A DNA stretch of 64,000 bases from Cristatella mucedo (GCA_009760855.2 WPIO01000004.1:6905001-6969000), one strand, 5' to 3'; positions 11,259 to 23,050 are shown, counted from the stretch's first letter. The notes: a model not told the origin generated them from the letters alone. Translations and numbers: made by a program.

Positions 11259-12494
11259 TATCGTGCTACTGGGTCTCAGCTTAAGGGTAAGGTGCTTTCT
11301 CCATACGATCCGGCGTCTCTCACGAGTTTGAGTCCTGCAGTGGGCTGTCCTGCCACTTCTCGCTCTTGTGCTGCACCAAAAGTGAAGCAGGGGAACCAGT
11401 CTTACGTTTACTTTACTTAATTATAATTAAATTAAAATGCTAGTAGAGAAGGCTAGGCAACTCTGGGTGCTAAAACCCCTGAGCTCCGGAAGTAATACGC
11501 TGTCCTTCGGATTTTTAGGTGTAAGCCAGAGCGGAAGTGGTGAGCTGGCTCGCTGACTTGAGATAAGGGGTGCTGTGAGCCTATAAGTGCTGCAGCACGT
11601 ATGGCAAGTGGCTGCCATACCTTGAGAGTTTGAAGAAGCATCCTGATCATCTGTTTACGTGGCCATTTACGGTGCAGTCATTTGCTTGTGCTTTAAGAAT
11701 GTCAAAAGTCTTGCTTTACTGTGTGGATGCTCGTAACACGACACAGCGAAACGTTGTAATGTAATCTGCCTCTAGCAAAAGAGAGGTTAATGCGTGAAAT
11801 TGAGTTGTCAGCCTCATTCATCTAACGGTCTAAGTGCCTTGATGGCTTTCAGTATGCTTTGCCGTGTACAATCAAAACTGAATGCTGACAATTTAACACG
11901 TTACTGGGGTCCCGGAGTGCAAGCACCTTACTCTGGGCCAAGATCCAGCAGTTTTATACAGAGCAGGAGAAACTAGTGCTGCGGTCTTAACCTTTTAATG
12001 TGCTGCTAGCTCCAAGCCACTAAGACCACGCCAAACCCTCTTCGGTAATCTTCAAGATTTTAATCAAGTATGGATGATGCTGCACCAGCAGCAGCTACTG
12101 CTACTACTGTTGAAGCTAACGAGTCTGTCAAAGATGCAGCCTGATTTATTCAGCTGTCTGTATTTAGATTAGATTTTTGAGATAATTCGGTATTTGTTTG
12201 GTCAGGCTTTGCTATGTTGCCTCTCAAAACTCATATAAAACTCATATAAGCATATATTTATTTGTGGAAACTAAAAATACTTAATAGGTCTGAGATTTGA
12301 TGCAAACCATTATGCCTACTCAGGTAAAGATGGAAAATTCGGATGGAATAGGCGGAGCTGACATTTATCTCTGTACAGTAAAACGTAAGCAATAAAATGA
12401 ACCTGGCACCAACAATTAGTATGCGTATTGATATGCTGCTGCGACTGCAGAGTGTGACTCTCAGCATGACAGCAGTCGGCGTAGGCATTACCAA

Positions 12495-12495
<1 letters not shown>
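11259..12495. other. Unannotated sequence
   Basis: Short open frames occur, the longest about 78 codons at 12258-12494 on the minus strand. None shows a recognised motif or paired splice sites. Confidence 0.4.
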
Positions 12496-12496
<1 letters not shown>

Positions 12497-12534
<38 letters not shown>

Positions 12535-12545
12535 TTATTTATTTA
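12497..12545. repeat. (AT)n followed by (TTTA)n
   Basis: A simple AT run gives way to TTTA units. It lies at the 3' end of the minus-strand SINE that follows, so it is probably that element's A/T-rich tail. Confidence 0.9.
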
Positions 12546-12680
12546 ATTCATTTGTATAGCACCCTAAGAGAACTGAATCTCTATCCTGGCGCTTTAAATA
12601 TGCTTCGGGGCTCTAGCCCAGGACCCCAGCCAGATCTTGGTCGGGGCGAGCACTTCAACCACTGGAAGAAACCAGCTTGG
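12546..12680 (-). mobile_element. SINE-B (tRNA-derived head, LINE-A-like tail)
   Basis: Read on the minus strand, a tRNA-like head carries a box-A-like region and a box-B-like GGGCTAGAGCCC. It is followed by a body containing AAAGCGCCAGGATAGAGATT and AGTTCTCTTAGGGTGC. That tail matches the LINE-A stem-loop core (AGAGATTNAGTTCTC). The most similar copy is at 62806-62943. Confidence 0.8.
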
Positions 12681-12689
12681 CATATGATT

Positions 12690-13480
12690 GACATCGTCAT
12701 TATACTGAGGCAGTTCTTGTATTTATGATCATGATATCATTCACTTTTCACCGGTAAAGTAAGATCAAGCTGGTACATGCGAGAATAACTAGTTCGATCA
12801 CGTGATTTTCGTGATTCAGTGCTACTTTAAGGGCTGTGGCTTGACCTGCAAAACACAAGCGCATGAATATGCGGTGCTTTTCGCTGTGGCGTGCAAGCAC
12901 TATCAAGAGCTGCCAAAACTGGCCGAGCTGGAATCTAAAGAAAACCATGAAACTAGGAGGATTACCACTATGCAATCCCATGGCATGACACAAGAAGTTA
13001 ATAAAATACAGACATAGTAAATGCCGTTTCCGATGAGACTATTAGCTGAAAAGTCCGCTTCTTGGGGGAAATCATTTCTCAAATTATGGTAATATTCTGA
13101 GTCAGATCCTTAAGAATGCCAGGTTATACTTCGGAAACTAGGAACTCCATTCTCCCGCTTTCAAGATGGGTGCTTAAAAGCTGTATTTTATGTGGCACCT
13201 TTCGTGCACCAGCTGAAACGTGGCGTACTTTGTAAATTTTTTGCAACTTTCATTGAAGATGGCTGCCAGCGGTTAGAGACAGCGGACTGCGTCCATACTC
13301 GACCGCGTCTAGAACAGGCAGACGGGGGATCACTCCGTACTCCCATTGCCAGCGACGTCATTGCTCAGTAATCTGAATTATATTTGCATATGTAAAAAAG
13401 GTCCGAATGACGGACGGTAAAGAATAATGCTAGCAAGCGCATGTACATACCCAGTTTATGAGGCCTAACAATTTGTTATA
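12690..13480. other. Unannotated sequence
   Basis: Open frames on both strands at 12748-13017 overlap each other and lack motifs. No gene is supported. Confidence 0.4.
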
Positions 13481-13489
13481 GATCCCAAA

Positions 13490-13880
13490 CTGCGCCCTAA
13501 AATATCTGCAGCTGGTGCAAAACTTCGGAAATCGTCTGGTCCGGGATTCGTCAGCACGCCACTTCTATCTAAGCTTCACTTGCGCTCTACCAAGCATCAA
13601 ATCGATTCAATATCGCTTCTCTCAAAAACAGCTTGCTTCACTCGCTTCTACAAGCTTGCCCATTCGATCTCCTTGCTTCTTCTTAGTGCTCTTGCATCAC
13701 AGTCTCGCTAGCATCTTGTCATCGCGAGGTTCCTCAGGCTAGATGGAAATGTTTAGGTCAATCAAGCTTTCGGCTCGTACGCACCAAGAGTCTGGAACTT
13801 GCTTCCGATCATCAGCCAAAGCTACTTTGCAGCATTAAATTGTCAGCTACTGACCTGTTCAGCTGAACTTTCCAGGTAGC
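13490..13880 (+). pseudogene. Divergent CR1-like LINE relic
   Basis: Plus-strand residues LQLVQNFGNRLVRD match the LINE-A sequence LQLVQNSAARLVCRE. Downstream, AYAPRVWNL-like sequence can be read near 13780-13805. The intervening region is Ser/Leu-rich and unlike LINE-A, so this represents another CR1-like family. It is not intact. Confidence 0.5.
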
Positions 13881-14354
13881 TTTCTAGCATATGAATTAAA
13901 ACGGCAAGGAACCGGCTATCTTTGTTTAGACTGCATTAAAACAATTGAGGCCAAGATTATGTAACCAGAAGTCAGTGTGCTATAATCTTCGAGGCAGGCA
14001 GACTTTGAGTTCTAGGTGTTGGGTCTGGCAGGAGTTGAGTTCGAGGCTTTTGGCCCATCGGCAGAGATGTTGTAGTCAGTGGTTGATTTTAGATGCCGGT
14101 AACCCTTCTTCCCTGTCGTATAGACTTTTCTACGCTACTGATGTGTTTTTGATCTGTTTTGTTGAGTTTGGGCGCTCTTCTTCGCTGCCGATTGTATCTA
14201 CTGTCTGGACATATGCAGGCATTGGCGCAATACCAAAGAGTCACTGGTCATTCACCAAGGCTCGGTGCTTCACCGGTATTCACATGAAAACCCACCGCTC
14301 AAAATCGGCTCTGCCAGCTGTTTCTGTCTCTAGTTGAATCTTCACGTTATTTAG

Positions 14355-15150
14355 GTTTCCCTTTCCAAAAACACCTTTCATTGGACGACCACATCTGCTC
14401 CACAGTTAAGTCTGCCTACTTTCAGCTACATAACATTTCCGGAATTCGGGCTTGCTTACAAAGGGATACTATATCAAAATTGGTCCATGCGTTTGTAACA
14501 TCCGGTCTTGACTTCTGTAACTTAATGCTAGCTGGTCTATCTGCATGTGCAATGAGGTTCGCAATGTTGGTTCAAAACTCTGCAGCTATCAGCTGCAGCG
14601 GGTATTGAGGCTCGTCTGTCGGGAGCATCGCAGTTGCCATATCACAACACTTCTTGCCAATCTGCACTGGTTCCCAATCAAGCAGCCTGTCGACTTCAAG
14701 GTTCTTTCACTTACTTGTATGTCCCTTTATTCTCTGGCTCCCGCCTATCTGTCAGAACTACTCAAACACTAGGGAAAGAATCATAAAAACTCCGTTCTGA
14801 CTTGATTTTTTTAGCCATACCTTGTCCGTATCTCAAAACCATTGGAGACCATGCCTTTAGTTATTACACTCTTAAAGCCTGGAACTCACCATCAACACAC
14901 GTCGCAAAGTCACCAGACATGACGACATGTAAAAAGAAGCTTAAAACTTACCAGTTTATTGCAGCATTTTTTGGGTTTTCGTGATTCATTCTTCGTGTGC
15001 AAGCACTTGCTTACACTATGCCTGCTGCTTGCAGATGTTACCACCAATCATTTAGTAATGCTTTCTAAGCAGTATCTGTAAAGTGCCTAGGAAGAGATTC
15101 AGTTCGCTGTGAGCGCTGCACAAATGTAAATATTATTATAAGTATTAACT
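14355..15150 (+). pseudogene. LINE-A-like relic with tail
   Basis: It begins with SLDDHICSTVKSAYFQLHNI and continues through CLQRDTISKLVHAFVTS, LVCREHRSCHIT, LHWFPIKQPVDFKVLSL and YSLAPAYLSELL. At least two frameshifts separate these blocks. The 3' end has GTAAAGTGCCTAGGAAGAG, a degraded hairpin arm and a short ATT-rich tail near 15130-15150. Confidence 0.85.
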
Positions 15151-16293
15151 GTGGCAAGTCGGCAAGGACTAGTGCTGTGCTTTCAGCCTCGTTCTGACTG
15201 GAATCGGAAGCCGGTTCATTCCGTATCTGATATAATACTTACCTGGTTCCATATAACCTGTGGCGCTATCTGTCTTAGCCTGCGGTTCGGAAAGCATGTT
15301 TAAGCAAAAACCAACCTTGACTTACGCAGACGGACGCCCGCCCTGGTAGACCTAGCGGCTGCAGGGAAAATTCGACTGCAGAAGGGTGTCTGGGTTTTCA
15401 TCGTGTTTCCTATATTGGTTACACTATCGAGTCAGTAAGGCATAAGCATTTGGCTTATACTTAGGCAAACGCGAACTGTATGCGACTACGTTCCGGCTGG
15501 GGAGAATCAGACTCAAAGTTACGGCGTGCTCACGGCTATGAGGATGAGATTAAATTCGATGCTGCTTCATGCTTTCTTCTATACCGCTGGAAAAAGACGC
15601 TAGTTGGCCACTGAGTAGCTGCTATCATCCGACCAGTTATCATTTTATCAGTTCAACTACTTTTATCCCTGTATGCTCATTGATGACGAAGCAGAGAAGA
15701 AGAACGAAGAGTCCATCAACAGCCGGCTGGTATATTGCAGACTTGGAAAACGCAAGTAAAATAGCAGAGCTCGCTAGCGAGATGATCGCGCTCTTCGGTT
15801 CAGCATTGAGGGTAGTTATTAATTTCCAACGATGCCTGGCAATCTTTTTCGGTAGCTAAAGTGCGATGCCACATTAATATCCTTCCGTGCCACGGATTTA
15901 TCCTCACAATCCATGGCCCGGCGTGGATAGAGTCAGGGCATAAACTGCCCTTATCTATCTGTGATAGTGAGCGCATTCAGACTGAAAGCATTTTCAAATC
16001 TAAAAATTGCGACACGGCAATCAGTGAGTCTTTGTGTGCTTCCTTAAACAAAATTTTTAATATTTATTCGTTGCAGTGCGTATATATCCGGAAGCTGAGC
16101 AGGTTTACATGATTTCTAGAGATTGTTTTCATAATTAAGCGATTTTGCAACATGCCGGGGCTCAAGGAGATATCGGTTGCGCCAACGAGATATTCGATAA
16201 AAATGCAGCTTTTAGTGGATTAAAATTTGAAAGGTTGTCTTTGGTTTTTTGCCTACCTGTCAGTTTGGTTTGAAAGCTGTTTTCATTGAAGCT
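15151..16293. other. Unannotated sequence
   Basis: Two open frames of 96 and 83 codons at 15569-15859 and 15861-16112 show no domain, and their composition resembles the surrounding DNA. No gene is called. Confidence 0.4.
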
Positions 16294-16789
16294 TAATAAT
16301 AATAATAATATTGCACTTGATAAAGCGCCCTCAGAGAACTTAATCTCTTTCTAGGCGCTTTACATTTGCTGCAAAGTGATACACAATAGAATAGTAAGTA
16401 AAATCATGCTTGAAAAACAAACAAAATGAATAACATGGTTAGGGGTTACATGCACTGGGTCAGCATGCAAATGTGGTTAGTGGCAGCATGAACAGTGTCA
16501 GCACGCATAAGCACATCGAGGACGAATCACAAGGACCCACTAAATGCTGTCCTAAATAGGTATGTTTTTAAGTTTCTTTTAAATGTGGTCAGGTCAGGGG
16601 ATGTTCTGATGCAGGTCGGGAGGGAGTTCCAGGCTGTGGGAGCATACGAGCTAAATGCACGGTCTCCAAAGGATTTAAGGTTTGTACGAGGTATTTCTAG
16701 ACTGTTGGATTCCGAAAAGCGAGTGGTACGATGCTTTGCCTGATGGGGTAGTATCTCTGAAAGATAGGCTGGAGCCATAGAATGAAGAT
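16294..16789 (-). mobile_element. Young LINE-A copy, 5'-truncated
   Basis: This minus-strand copy contains the (ATT)n tail, the hairpin, the 3' UTR and the last 85 or so codons of the ORF. The encoded C-terminus differs from the 44422-46970 copy at only one residue that I can find (Glu for Asp in the SDILPH stretch). The 3' UTR is nearly identical, including GACCCAGTGCATGTAACC. Homology stops abruptly at about 16789, which marks the 5' truncation point. A clear target duplication is not visible. Confidence 0.92.
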
Positions 16790-16899
16790 AGAGGATCCCA
16801 CCCACAGTTCTCGAAGCTTCAAAAATTGCTGCCGTTTGTTGAGCACACATGATGCTTCATGCTCACTGGCCGTGTAGGCATGCATGGATTTATCGCCGT

Positions 16900-17170
16900 C
16901 TGTAGTTCTACAGAGACCAAGTTGATGCTATGCTGAAAAGTTCTTAATTGTGCACTTAAATGTTTCGTGGATTTTGGATGTATCTACGCAATCAACAGAC
17001 TCCATTTCACTGAGCAAAGAGAAAGTCTTTAAGCATAGCTTAGTCAGCATTAAATTCGATGGGGTGAGCAGCATTAGTTTGCAGTGACGAACCGCTGGAG
17101 AAAATTTGCCAGAGTTGGCAAAAGGAGAGGAGATTTCGCTGCGCAACAATTTTGTGAGAGCTTCTATGGC
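16900..17170 (-). repeat. Family D repeat, divergent copy
   Basis: It matches the other family D copies through ATCGCCGTCTGTAGTTC, the GAGCAAAGAGAAAGTCTTTAAG stretch and AAGCATAGCTTAGTCAG. The minus-strand frame stays open for 81 codons and shares the FSLL and CTIKN-like positions with the 54.1-kb copy. It is the most divergent member. Confidence 0.5.
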
Positions 17171-17289
17171 CAACGCTTTTTAGTTAAACAGATAATTTAC
17201 TGTCTTTAGAGGACTTGAGAACGCGAGAAGGCTAAAACCGGTGCACCTATTCATCGAGGCGCGAATCGAGGCCTAATCGAGGGATGGCG

Positions 17290-18125
17290 TCAAGGCGGGT
17301 CGCATGATGCATTTCGTCATACATCCGTCGCTAGACCGGGTGCCGCGGTAGTTAATTTAGCGCACGAGTCACAAGTCTGAAAATATTTGGATTTATCAAC
17401 CGGCTCTTCAGCAGCGCGTGTAGAGTCGTGAGCGGTTGTTGGCAGTCTTGCCGTCGCTGAATTACTAAAGTCCGATCTAGATAGAGCCGGGAGCTGGTAC
17501 GATTTTTGGCCACCGGCCTCGATGTTTCGATTAATCCGGGAAAGGAGTTGAAAATAAGAAATATTTGTGGAGATGGTCGTCCTGTTGGCTACGGTGAGGA
17601 AACCTAAATTAAAAGAGCTGCACCACATTTCAGCACCACAGAACTACGCCACCGGATAGAATGGCGAATTCAGTTTTGCATCCGTACTTTTGACGTGTCC
17701 TATGAGGAGCTTTGTTTTATCATCGCTTGACCTAAAGAAACAAGCCAACATCCAAGTCCAATCCCTGCAAGGCAAGCGTTGAATTTTCAAGTTTCGGCAG
17801 CTCGGCCTGATAATGAGAGCTTCGGTTAGCAGTCGTCACCATGGAAGTGATAGCCGATGCCGCGGTCACAAATCACTTTACATAGTGGCTCTGTATTCAC
17901 GAACACCAGCAAATGGTCGAGAACAAATCCTTGAGTAACTCCACGGGTGTCTATTCTGGTTGATGAGACTTGACCTAAACACGACCTGACTGGACACGAT
18001 CGGAGTGGTTCGATGCAAACAACGCCGGAGCAACATCGGCGAGACCTTCTAATAGCGATGTAGTTGTTTAGAGTAGTGCGTTCTGCTCAATAGCATCGAA
18101 TACTAGTGCGCTTACCAATCAAGCA
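17290..18125 (-). pseudogene. Divergent CR1-like LINE reverse transcriptase relic
   Basis: In mixed minus-strand frames the order is an FDAIEQNALL motif-A remnant near 18080, ALFASNHSDRVQS, GVTQGFVLDHLL (from GVPQGSVLGPLL) near 17940, SSDDKTKLLIGH near 17715, and NLGFLTV followed by ISYFQLLSRINRNI near 17600-17530. The order matches the LINE-A RT. Frameshifts and stops disable it. It belongs to a different CR1-like family from LINE-A. Confidence 0.65.
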
Positions 18126-18126
18126 G

Positions 18127-18200
18127 GATCAAGGGCGGTAATATTATTATATTAAATTATATTATATAATAATAATATATCATAATGATTATAATTATAC
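18127..18200. repeat. AT-rich, self-complementary stretch
   Basis: This is a run of TAAT, ATTA and TATA words with local inverted symmetry. It sits immediately upstream of a tRNA-like SINE head. Confidence 0.6.
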
Positions 18201-18209
18201 TATTATCGC

Positions 18210-18320
18210 TCCACACTTTGACCCACGGTTAAGGCGCTCAATCCAGGTCAACGTGGATGTATTTAATGACGGAGGTCCTGGGCTCGAACCCTGCGGTGCC
18301 TGCGATGCGCCTGAACATGG
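18210..18320 (+). mobile_element. tRNA-like SINE head (SINE-C related)
   Basis: A box-A-like CCACGGTTAAGGCGCTC is followed about 50 bases later by box B GGGCTCGAACCC, then TGCGGTGCCTGCGATG. No intact tRNA cloverleaf with a 7-bp acceptor stem is formed, so a SINE head is favoured over a tRNA gene. Confidence 0.55.
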
Positions 18321-18764
18321 CGCCTGAATAGAAAGTTCTCTTAGGTTGCCGTACAGATGATTTATATTTTTTGTTATCCTTGCTACTGTTGAAGTGCTGT
18401 TGGCCGTACGATGGAAAGTAGTTTCAATGGAATGGTGTTGTTTAATTTGGATTGAACTTTTCAAGATACGAGACACCTAGAAATAGAGCACGTATTGGAG
18501 ATGACCGGAGACGCTGATCTCCAGCTACGTATAACCGGATTCGACCGCCGATACAACAAACGCGTGTTCCGACTTACATATTCTTCGCACGACAGAAAAC
18601 ACACTGAGACGGTTTGCTGGTCTCTCTTCGGTGCGAATCAATCCTGAAACTGTACGTGATTTTTATATTTGTTATGCATAATGCCGTACAAATGTCTCTT
18701 TTATGGTGAGCTGGCACTTATGCTCGATCGTCTCACCAGCTTTAAAAGCGTGACTGCATCAAGA

Positions 18765-18885
18765 GAGGTGATAGCCAGGAGGCACGGTGCTTGTTCTTCA
18801 TTTCCGAGGTCGCGAGTTCGAATCTTACAGTAGACAATTCTTTATTGCTAACTTCAAGCGGTGATCATAGCCCTTAAGCCTTTTC
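18765..18885 (+). mobile_element. SINE-C copy
   Basis: The order GTGATAGCC, GAGGTCGCGAGTTCGAATC (box B), TACAGTAGACAATTCTTTATT, CAAGCGGTGATCATAGCC matches the copy at 20345-20475. Internal Pol III boxes are partly conserved. Confidence 0.7.
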
Positions 18886-20078
18886 TGCTGCTTCACAAAT
18901 CATACTGATAAATCAGCTTGCACATTCTGCCAAATACGCACGATGTGAAAGTGGCACTACTACGCTTGTCTTTTTCATACACTGCTACCAAGAGCTGAGC
19001 TCTCACGACCCACACACTGTGCAGGTGAGTTAAGGAGTTATCCGAGTAGTGCTCGACCTCTGCTCCAACTTTCAGAAACTAGAGTGAATTTTCACATTCT
19101 CCGCCAGTAGACGATTATCGGGTTCATCACCAAGCCTGTGCGGTACGTAGATGAGGTAAAACGGAACCGACTGAACACTCGTGTAGTAGCTGAATCTCGG
19201 CTGCGGCCACTTTTTGCAATTGCGCATGCACTTTTACGAAGCCCCAGTGGTCGGCAGCAGCCGGTTCACCAAACGCGGCATTTGCGGCCAGGAATTCGGC
19301 CAAGAGATACCGACCGTATAGCGCACGAAACGCTCACGAAAGCGCAAGCCTAACGCATCAGGAAGTCCAAGCGGGATTTGAAACGGCAGTCCTGAAAACT
19401 ATCGCGAGCCACACTGAGCTCGTTCTTGCTTCCCCTTCTTAGCTCTGCCAGTCGGACGCTGCGACAGCGGCGTGCCTGAGAGACAATTGGCCAACGCGAT
19501 TCGATAATACAGCTCAGAAGCGCGAGCTGAAGGTAAGCGATCGAGTGAGTAGCTGCCGTCGATATGGCGAGCGTCTTTTGCTGCAAGCACGACTACAGCT
19601 ACAACTAAAAGTGAGGCCTGATACTTGCAACTGGCCTTGGCATAATAATTGAACGCTCGTTTATCGATGGTGAGGCTCTCCCAGCTAGGCAATTATGACC
19701 GCGAAAGAAATCTTGGTCATCCCTCGATCGCGGACTACATTAACCATTATAAAGAAAAGTCGAATGCCAATCGGCTACGGCAGCTTCGAAGTCCGAAATT
19801 TTACCGTCGACTGCGTTTGGCAGCAGTTAGCCTCTCTTCGGCTCGAGCACCATCCCAATGTCTAGGTAATGTTTCGTCATGCTAAGATGATGCTCAAGTG
19901 CAAAGTCCTTGTTGATAAAGATATCCTACTCAAAAACTGCCGCGACGTTTAAAATGATATTCAATGCGGCAGCTTTCAATAGCAGTCTGGCTCAAGGGAA
20001 CTCAATCATCGATCGTGTTCGTGCGCTCGTTCCTTAACAGTTAACAAGTAGTCAGGTAATGACTATTTATTCTGTCTC

Positions 20079-20082
<4 letters not shown>
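18886..20082. other. Unannotated sequence
   Basis: Several 60-100 codon open frames overlap on opposite strands near 19138-19885. None has a recognised motif or a convincing exon boundary. Confidence 0.4.
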
Positions 20083-20147
<65 letters not shown>

Positions 20148-20164
20148 GAGAGAGAGGGGAGGAG

Positions 20165-20197
<33 letters not shown>

Positions 20198-20240
20198 GGA
20201 GAGAGATGGGGAGAGAGAGAGGAGGGAGGGGGAGATACAT
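20083..20240. repeat. (GA)n tract with GGG interruptions
   Basis: This is a purine-only tract of about 160 bases, pure GA at first and then interrupted by GGGGAG and GGAGG words. Confidence 0.96.
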
Positions 20241-20344
20241 ACAGGTATGTCTGATCAGGCCTAAAGGCAGGCAGTGAAGTGTGCATCCGCTTAGCCCAGC
20301 GGGTGGGGGCAGGTTGGGAGGTATCCTTTTTCTGCCACAACAAG

Positions 20345-20475
20345 ATGGATGTGATGGCACACTAGGTAAGGCGATTGCTTTCACGACCTCGGTCCCGAGG
20401 TCGTGGGTTCGATTCCTGCGGTGGGCGATTCTGTGTCGCCACTGCAAGCGGTGGTGATAGCCTAAAAGTCGTAAA
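20345..20475 (+). mobile_element. SINE-C copy, best preserved
   Basis: GATGGCACACTAGGTAAGGC is box-A-like. GAGGTCGTGGGTTCGATTCC holds a near-consensus box B. It is followed by TGCGGTGGGCGATTCTGTG, then CACTGCAAGCGGTGGTGATAG. The run after box B recurs at 18.8 and 56.7 kb, which defines the family. Confidence 0.75.
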
Positions 20476-21538
20476 GCATCTGTCGCTATACAAAAAGAGG
20501 CTGTTTCATCAGCTAGGATTTTTTTTATCTACGTGGGTTTGGGTGTATCCGATATCGAAAGGTTTGGCCTGGCAGCTACCAAGCAGTTAGGTAACCAGGG
20601 GTTGCTTCATCACTGCCGGCCTAGTAAGCAAGTTCAAACTATGGATGAAATTAGCTGCGACGTATGATGTAGTTGAAAACCGGCTATGCAATACAGCGAT
20701 GCGGTTCAATTCAAAGTACCAGAGTGGCACCGGTCGGTTGCCCAATAATGCTATGGCACAAAGCATACTCCCAAAAGCCTGCAATTGGCAGGCTTCAGCA
20801 GCTGCATAGTTGGGAGTAAGCTGTGCCAGTGGCTTGAGCAGTGAGACCTTTTGGCTGTCCAGAGCTTGAACGACATCGTAATCGGTCTGTGTCGGAGTTA
20901 ATTTTGACGTCAGATGTGCTCTGACTGGAAGTCATCGGCAGTAGTCGTAGGAGCAGTGCAGCTGAGTTACAGTTGAGCATGAGGATGCATGATGGCCGGT
21001 CGCTGGCCGACATTGATGATCGATGTGACAGATGGCACGTCAGTTCAGCGATAGTGGGGCACCGATGCAGAACCCTTTGTGAGTGACAGTACATGGCTAG
21101 TAAATTGGATAGGACAAATAAATCGTGAAGACAACATCAAGTGGCCATGGTGACAGGAGTCTTCCGTTGGCATCTCTGGAGCGGTTGGATGATGCAACTC
21201 AAACTAAAGCCGCGATGTTGCCAGCTTTAACTAATGTGCAAACCGTGTAGCTAGTCGTGTCCCAAAGGTGATTGTGTCTCTGCCCACAAGCGTCGAGAGC
21301 ACTCGCCGAGGTGAGCGTGGGGCGAAAACATCTTTATTAATAACTTATAAATGTGATGTATCCAATCACCGACGACCCGACAAAGCCCCGTAATAGATGG
21401 CAGTGGTATCGAATCTCGGCGAAACGAGGTTTCGAGTGACAAGGCTACTGGTAAAATCTAATCTCAAATGCACACGTAAATGTACATTCACACAGACTCT
21501 CTAACTAGCACAGCTTTTGAGGAAAGCTTTTGATCAGA
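20476..21538. other. Unannotated sequence
   Basis: No supported gene. The 99-codon minus-strand frame at 20795-21094 lacks recognisable motifs. Confidence 0.4.
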
Positions 21539-22016
21539 TGTGAATTGCACCTGGATGCTTGTGAAGGAACACGACCTTTGCAGCCTTCGAGCACTGGGAG
21601 GAGACTTTTCGAGGGCTCTCAGATTGCATAAGTAGCTGCAAGCTCACGACCGGTGGAAGGGCAGGCAATGACTCGGCAGATGACTCGGCAGTCCTGCCCA
21701 AATCCATGCATCGACGGCATCCATGGGGGACATCCATCTACCACAAACTGCCGCCAGCTGTCCGGCGGGTTCGGAACGAACAATGGCCCGACTGTGCAAA
21801 AAACAAGTCATGCAAGGAATATAAGGGCTGCCGAAGGAGTACAACGGGAGGAAGGGAGGGCTAGACCCCTCGACGCCGGCAGCAGCCGTCTAGCGTCTGT
21901 AGACTGGCCTTGACCGGCGGAGCTGAAAATAAAGGTTTTGGTGTTGGAGCCAGCAGACTTGTTGCTCGGTCGCGGTATCCAGCCCGACGACAGGTCACGC
22001 GGAGGGCTGTCACAGT
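21539..22016 (+). mobile_element. LTR (probably solo)
   Basis: The segment begins TGTGA and ends TCACA, a 5-bp terminal inverted repeat with the usual TG...CA ends. It contains a TATA-like AATATAAGGG near 21820 and an AATAAA signal near 21930, the usual order in an LTR. A related copy lies inverted at 48034-48514, with shared blocks including CCATGCATCG, GACATCCATCTACC and TGGAGCCAG. No gag or pol follows, so I call a solo LTR. Its left end is less certain than its right end. Confidence 0.65.
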
Positions 22017-22588
22017 GGTATCCGCTTGGTTGGTACGGTATAGAACCTAAGTATCACTCAGAAAAAGTACATAGCGTGAGGAGTTTTGTATCGAATATTA
22101 AAGAGTAAATTCTGCAGATAGTGATTGCGATAGCAATGGTTTATGAACCTCTCTTTATATTGTTCATACTGTAGTCTCAAAGATGCAAGATATCAGTTAG
22201 CAGCTTCTATAAGAGTTCTACAGAAAAATCGTATGAAGCATTTCAAGTATTTTAACTTTTACAAACTAAACGTTTGTACAAGTGAACTTTATAGCATCTG
22301 CTACATATGAATTGTTAATGATAAGTACATATATGTTTATACGTATACGTTAATATGTTTGTACAGGTGTATAAACATACGTATATATATATATATATAC
22401 ATATATTCAAGATTATGTACACGGATTTAGTATTTACTAAAAGATTAGCAATGCTAAAAGATTGTACACGCACCTATACGTAGCTGCAAATTTAATTGAG
22501 ATTTCTTTTGGGCACAGTAGTCATTCATATATGGTTAAATGTAGGTTAATTAAAATATAAAATTCGATTGTGCATCCTCTGCTTCCTT
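22017..22588. other. AT-rich sequence with a hairpin
   Basis: No gene. An inverted pair ATGTTTATAC / GTATAAACAT lies near 22332 and 22369, beside a short (TA)n run at 22383-22400. Confidence 0.5.
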
Positions 22589-22676
22589 TGCAGCAGATTT
22601 GAAGTGCCTAAAAAGAGATTGAGTTCACTGAGGGCGCTATGTCAGCTGTATTGTTATTATTATTACCATTATTATT
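22589..22676 (+). mobile_element. LINE-A 3' tail fragment
   Basis: TTTGCAGCAGATTTGAAGTG, CCTAAAAAGAGATTGAGTTC and GAGGGCGCTATGTC are a decayed hairpin. It is followed by TTATTATTATTACC, a decayed (ATT)n tail. Confidence 0.8.
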
Positions 22677-22861
22677 GAGACTATTGCACAGCATGCTTAC
22701 AATACTACATATCATTTTCGGCCAATTACTAATTGTGGAAAAGGAGAATTTCAATTGGTTAGCAATAACTTGCAAATTTCAGGAATGAAAGACTAACAAA
22801 CAGCAATTTATATTGTTGGAGTTCGTGTCATGATAGGCCAGCGAATGTTAGCTTTTCCTTT

Positions 22862-23050
22862 TTAGACAGAGATTGCCCAGACATTTAGTCGGGAGTTCCT
22901 GTCGTTGGGAGCATTGTAACCGGAGACATTGCCTCCGAAAGATTTCAGGCTGGTAGGTTTGGTGGTGCTGGCTTGTTGGTTGGAGGCTATTCGACGTGAG
23001 TCGGACGAGTTGGTGATACATTGCGAAGCATGAGAAGGAAATATTACCAA
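22862..23050 (-). pseudogene. CR1-like LINE C-terminal fragment
   Basis: The minus-strand frame contains KPTSLKSFGGNVSGYNAPND followed by RNSRLNVW. This matches the LINE-A end PRTNLKSFGDRAFSSYAP, then TAWNSLPTC. It is a short decayed piece; related sequence may extend past the tetranucleotide repeat on its right. Confidence 0.6.

Noticed and set aside
16285-16830. Target duplication GAAGCTT around the young LINE-A copy
   Set aside because: The match is only 7 bp and on one side is separated from the element by about 20 unrelated bases.
20345-20430. tRNA gene
   Set aside because: Only box B is near consensus and the following sequence recurs with the head elsewhere, so it is a SINE.
20059-20447. 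Arg/Glu- and Ser/Leu-repeat proteins
   Set aside because: They are direct translations of a (GA)n tract; the same applies at 23.1, 35.0, 58.8 and 61.3 kb.
21539-22588. A complete LTR retrotransposon or provirus
   Set aside because: No gag or pol sequence follows the LTR and the next kilobase is AT-rich without frames.
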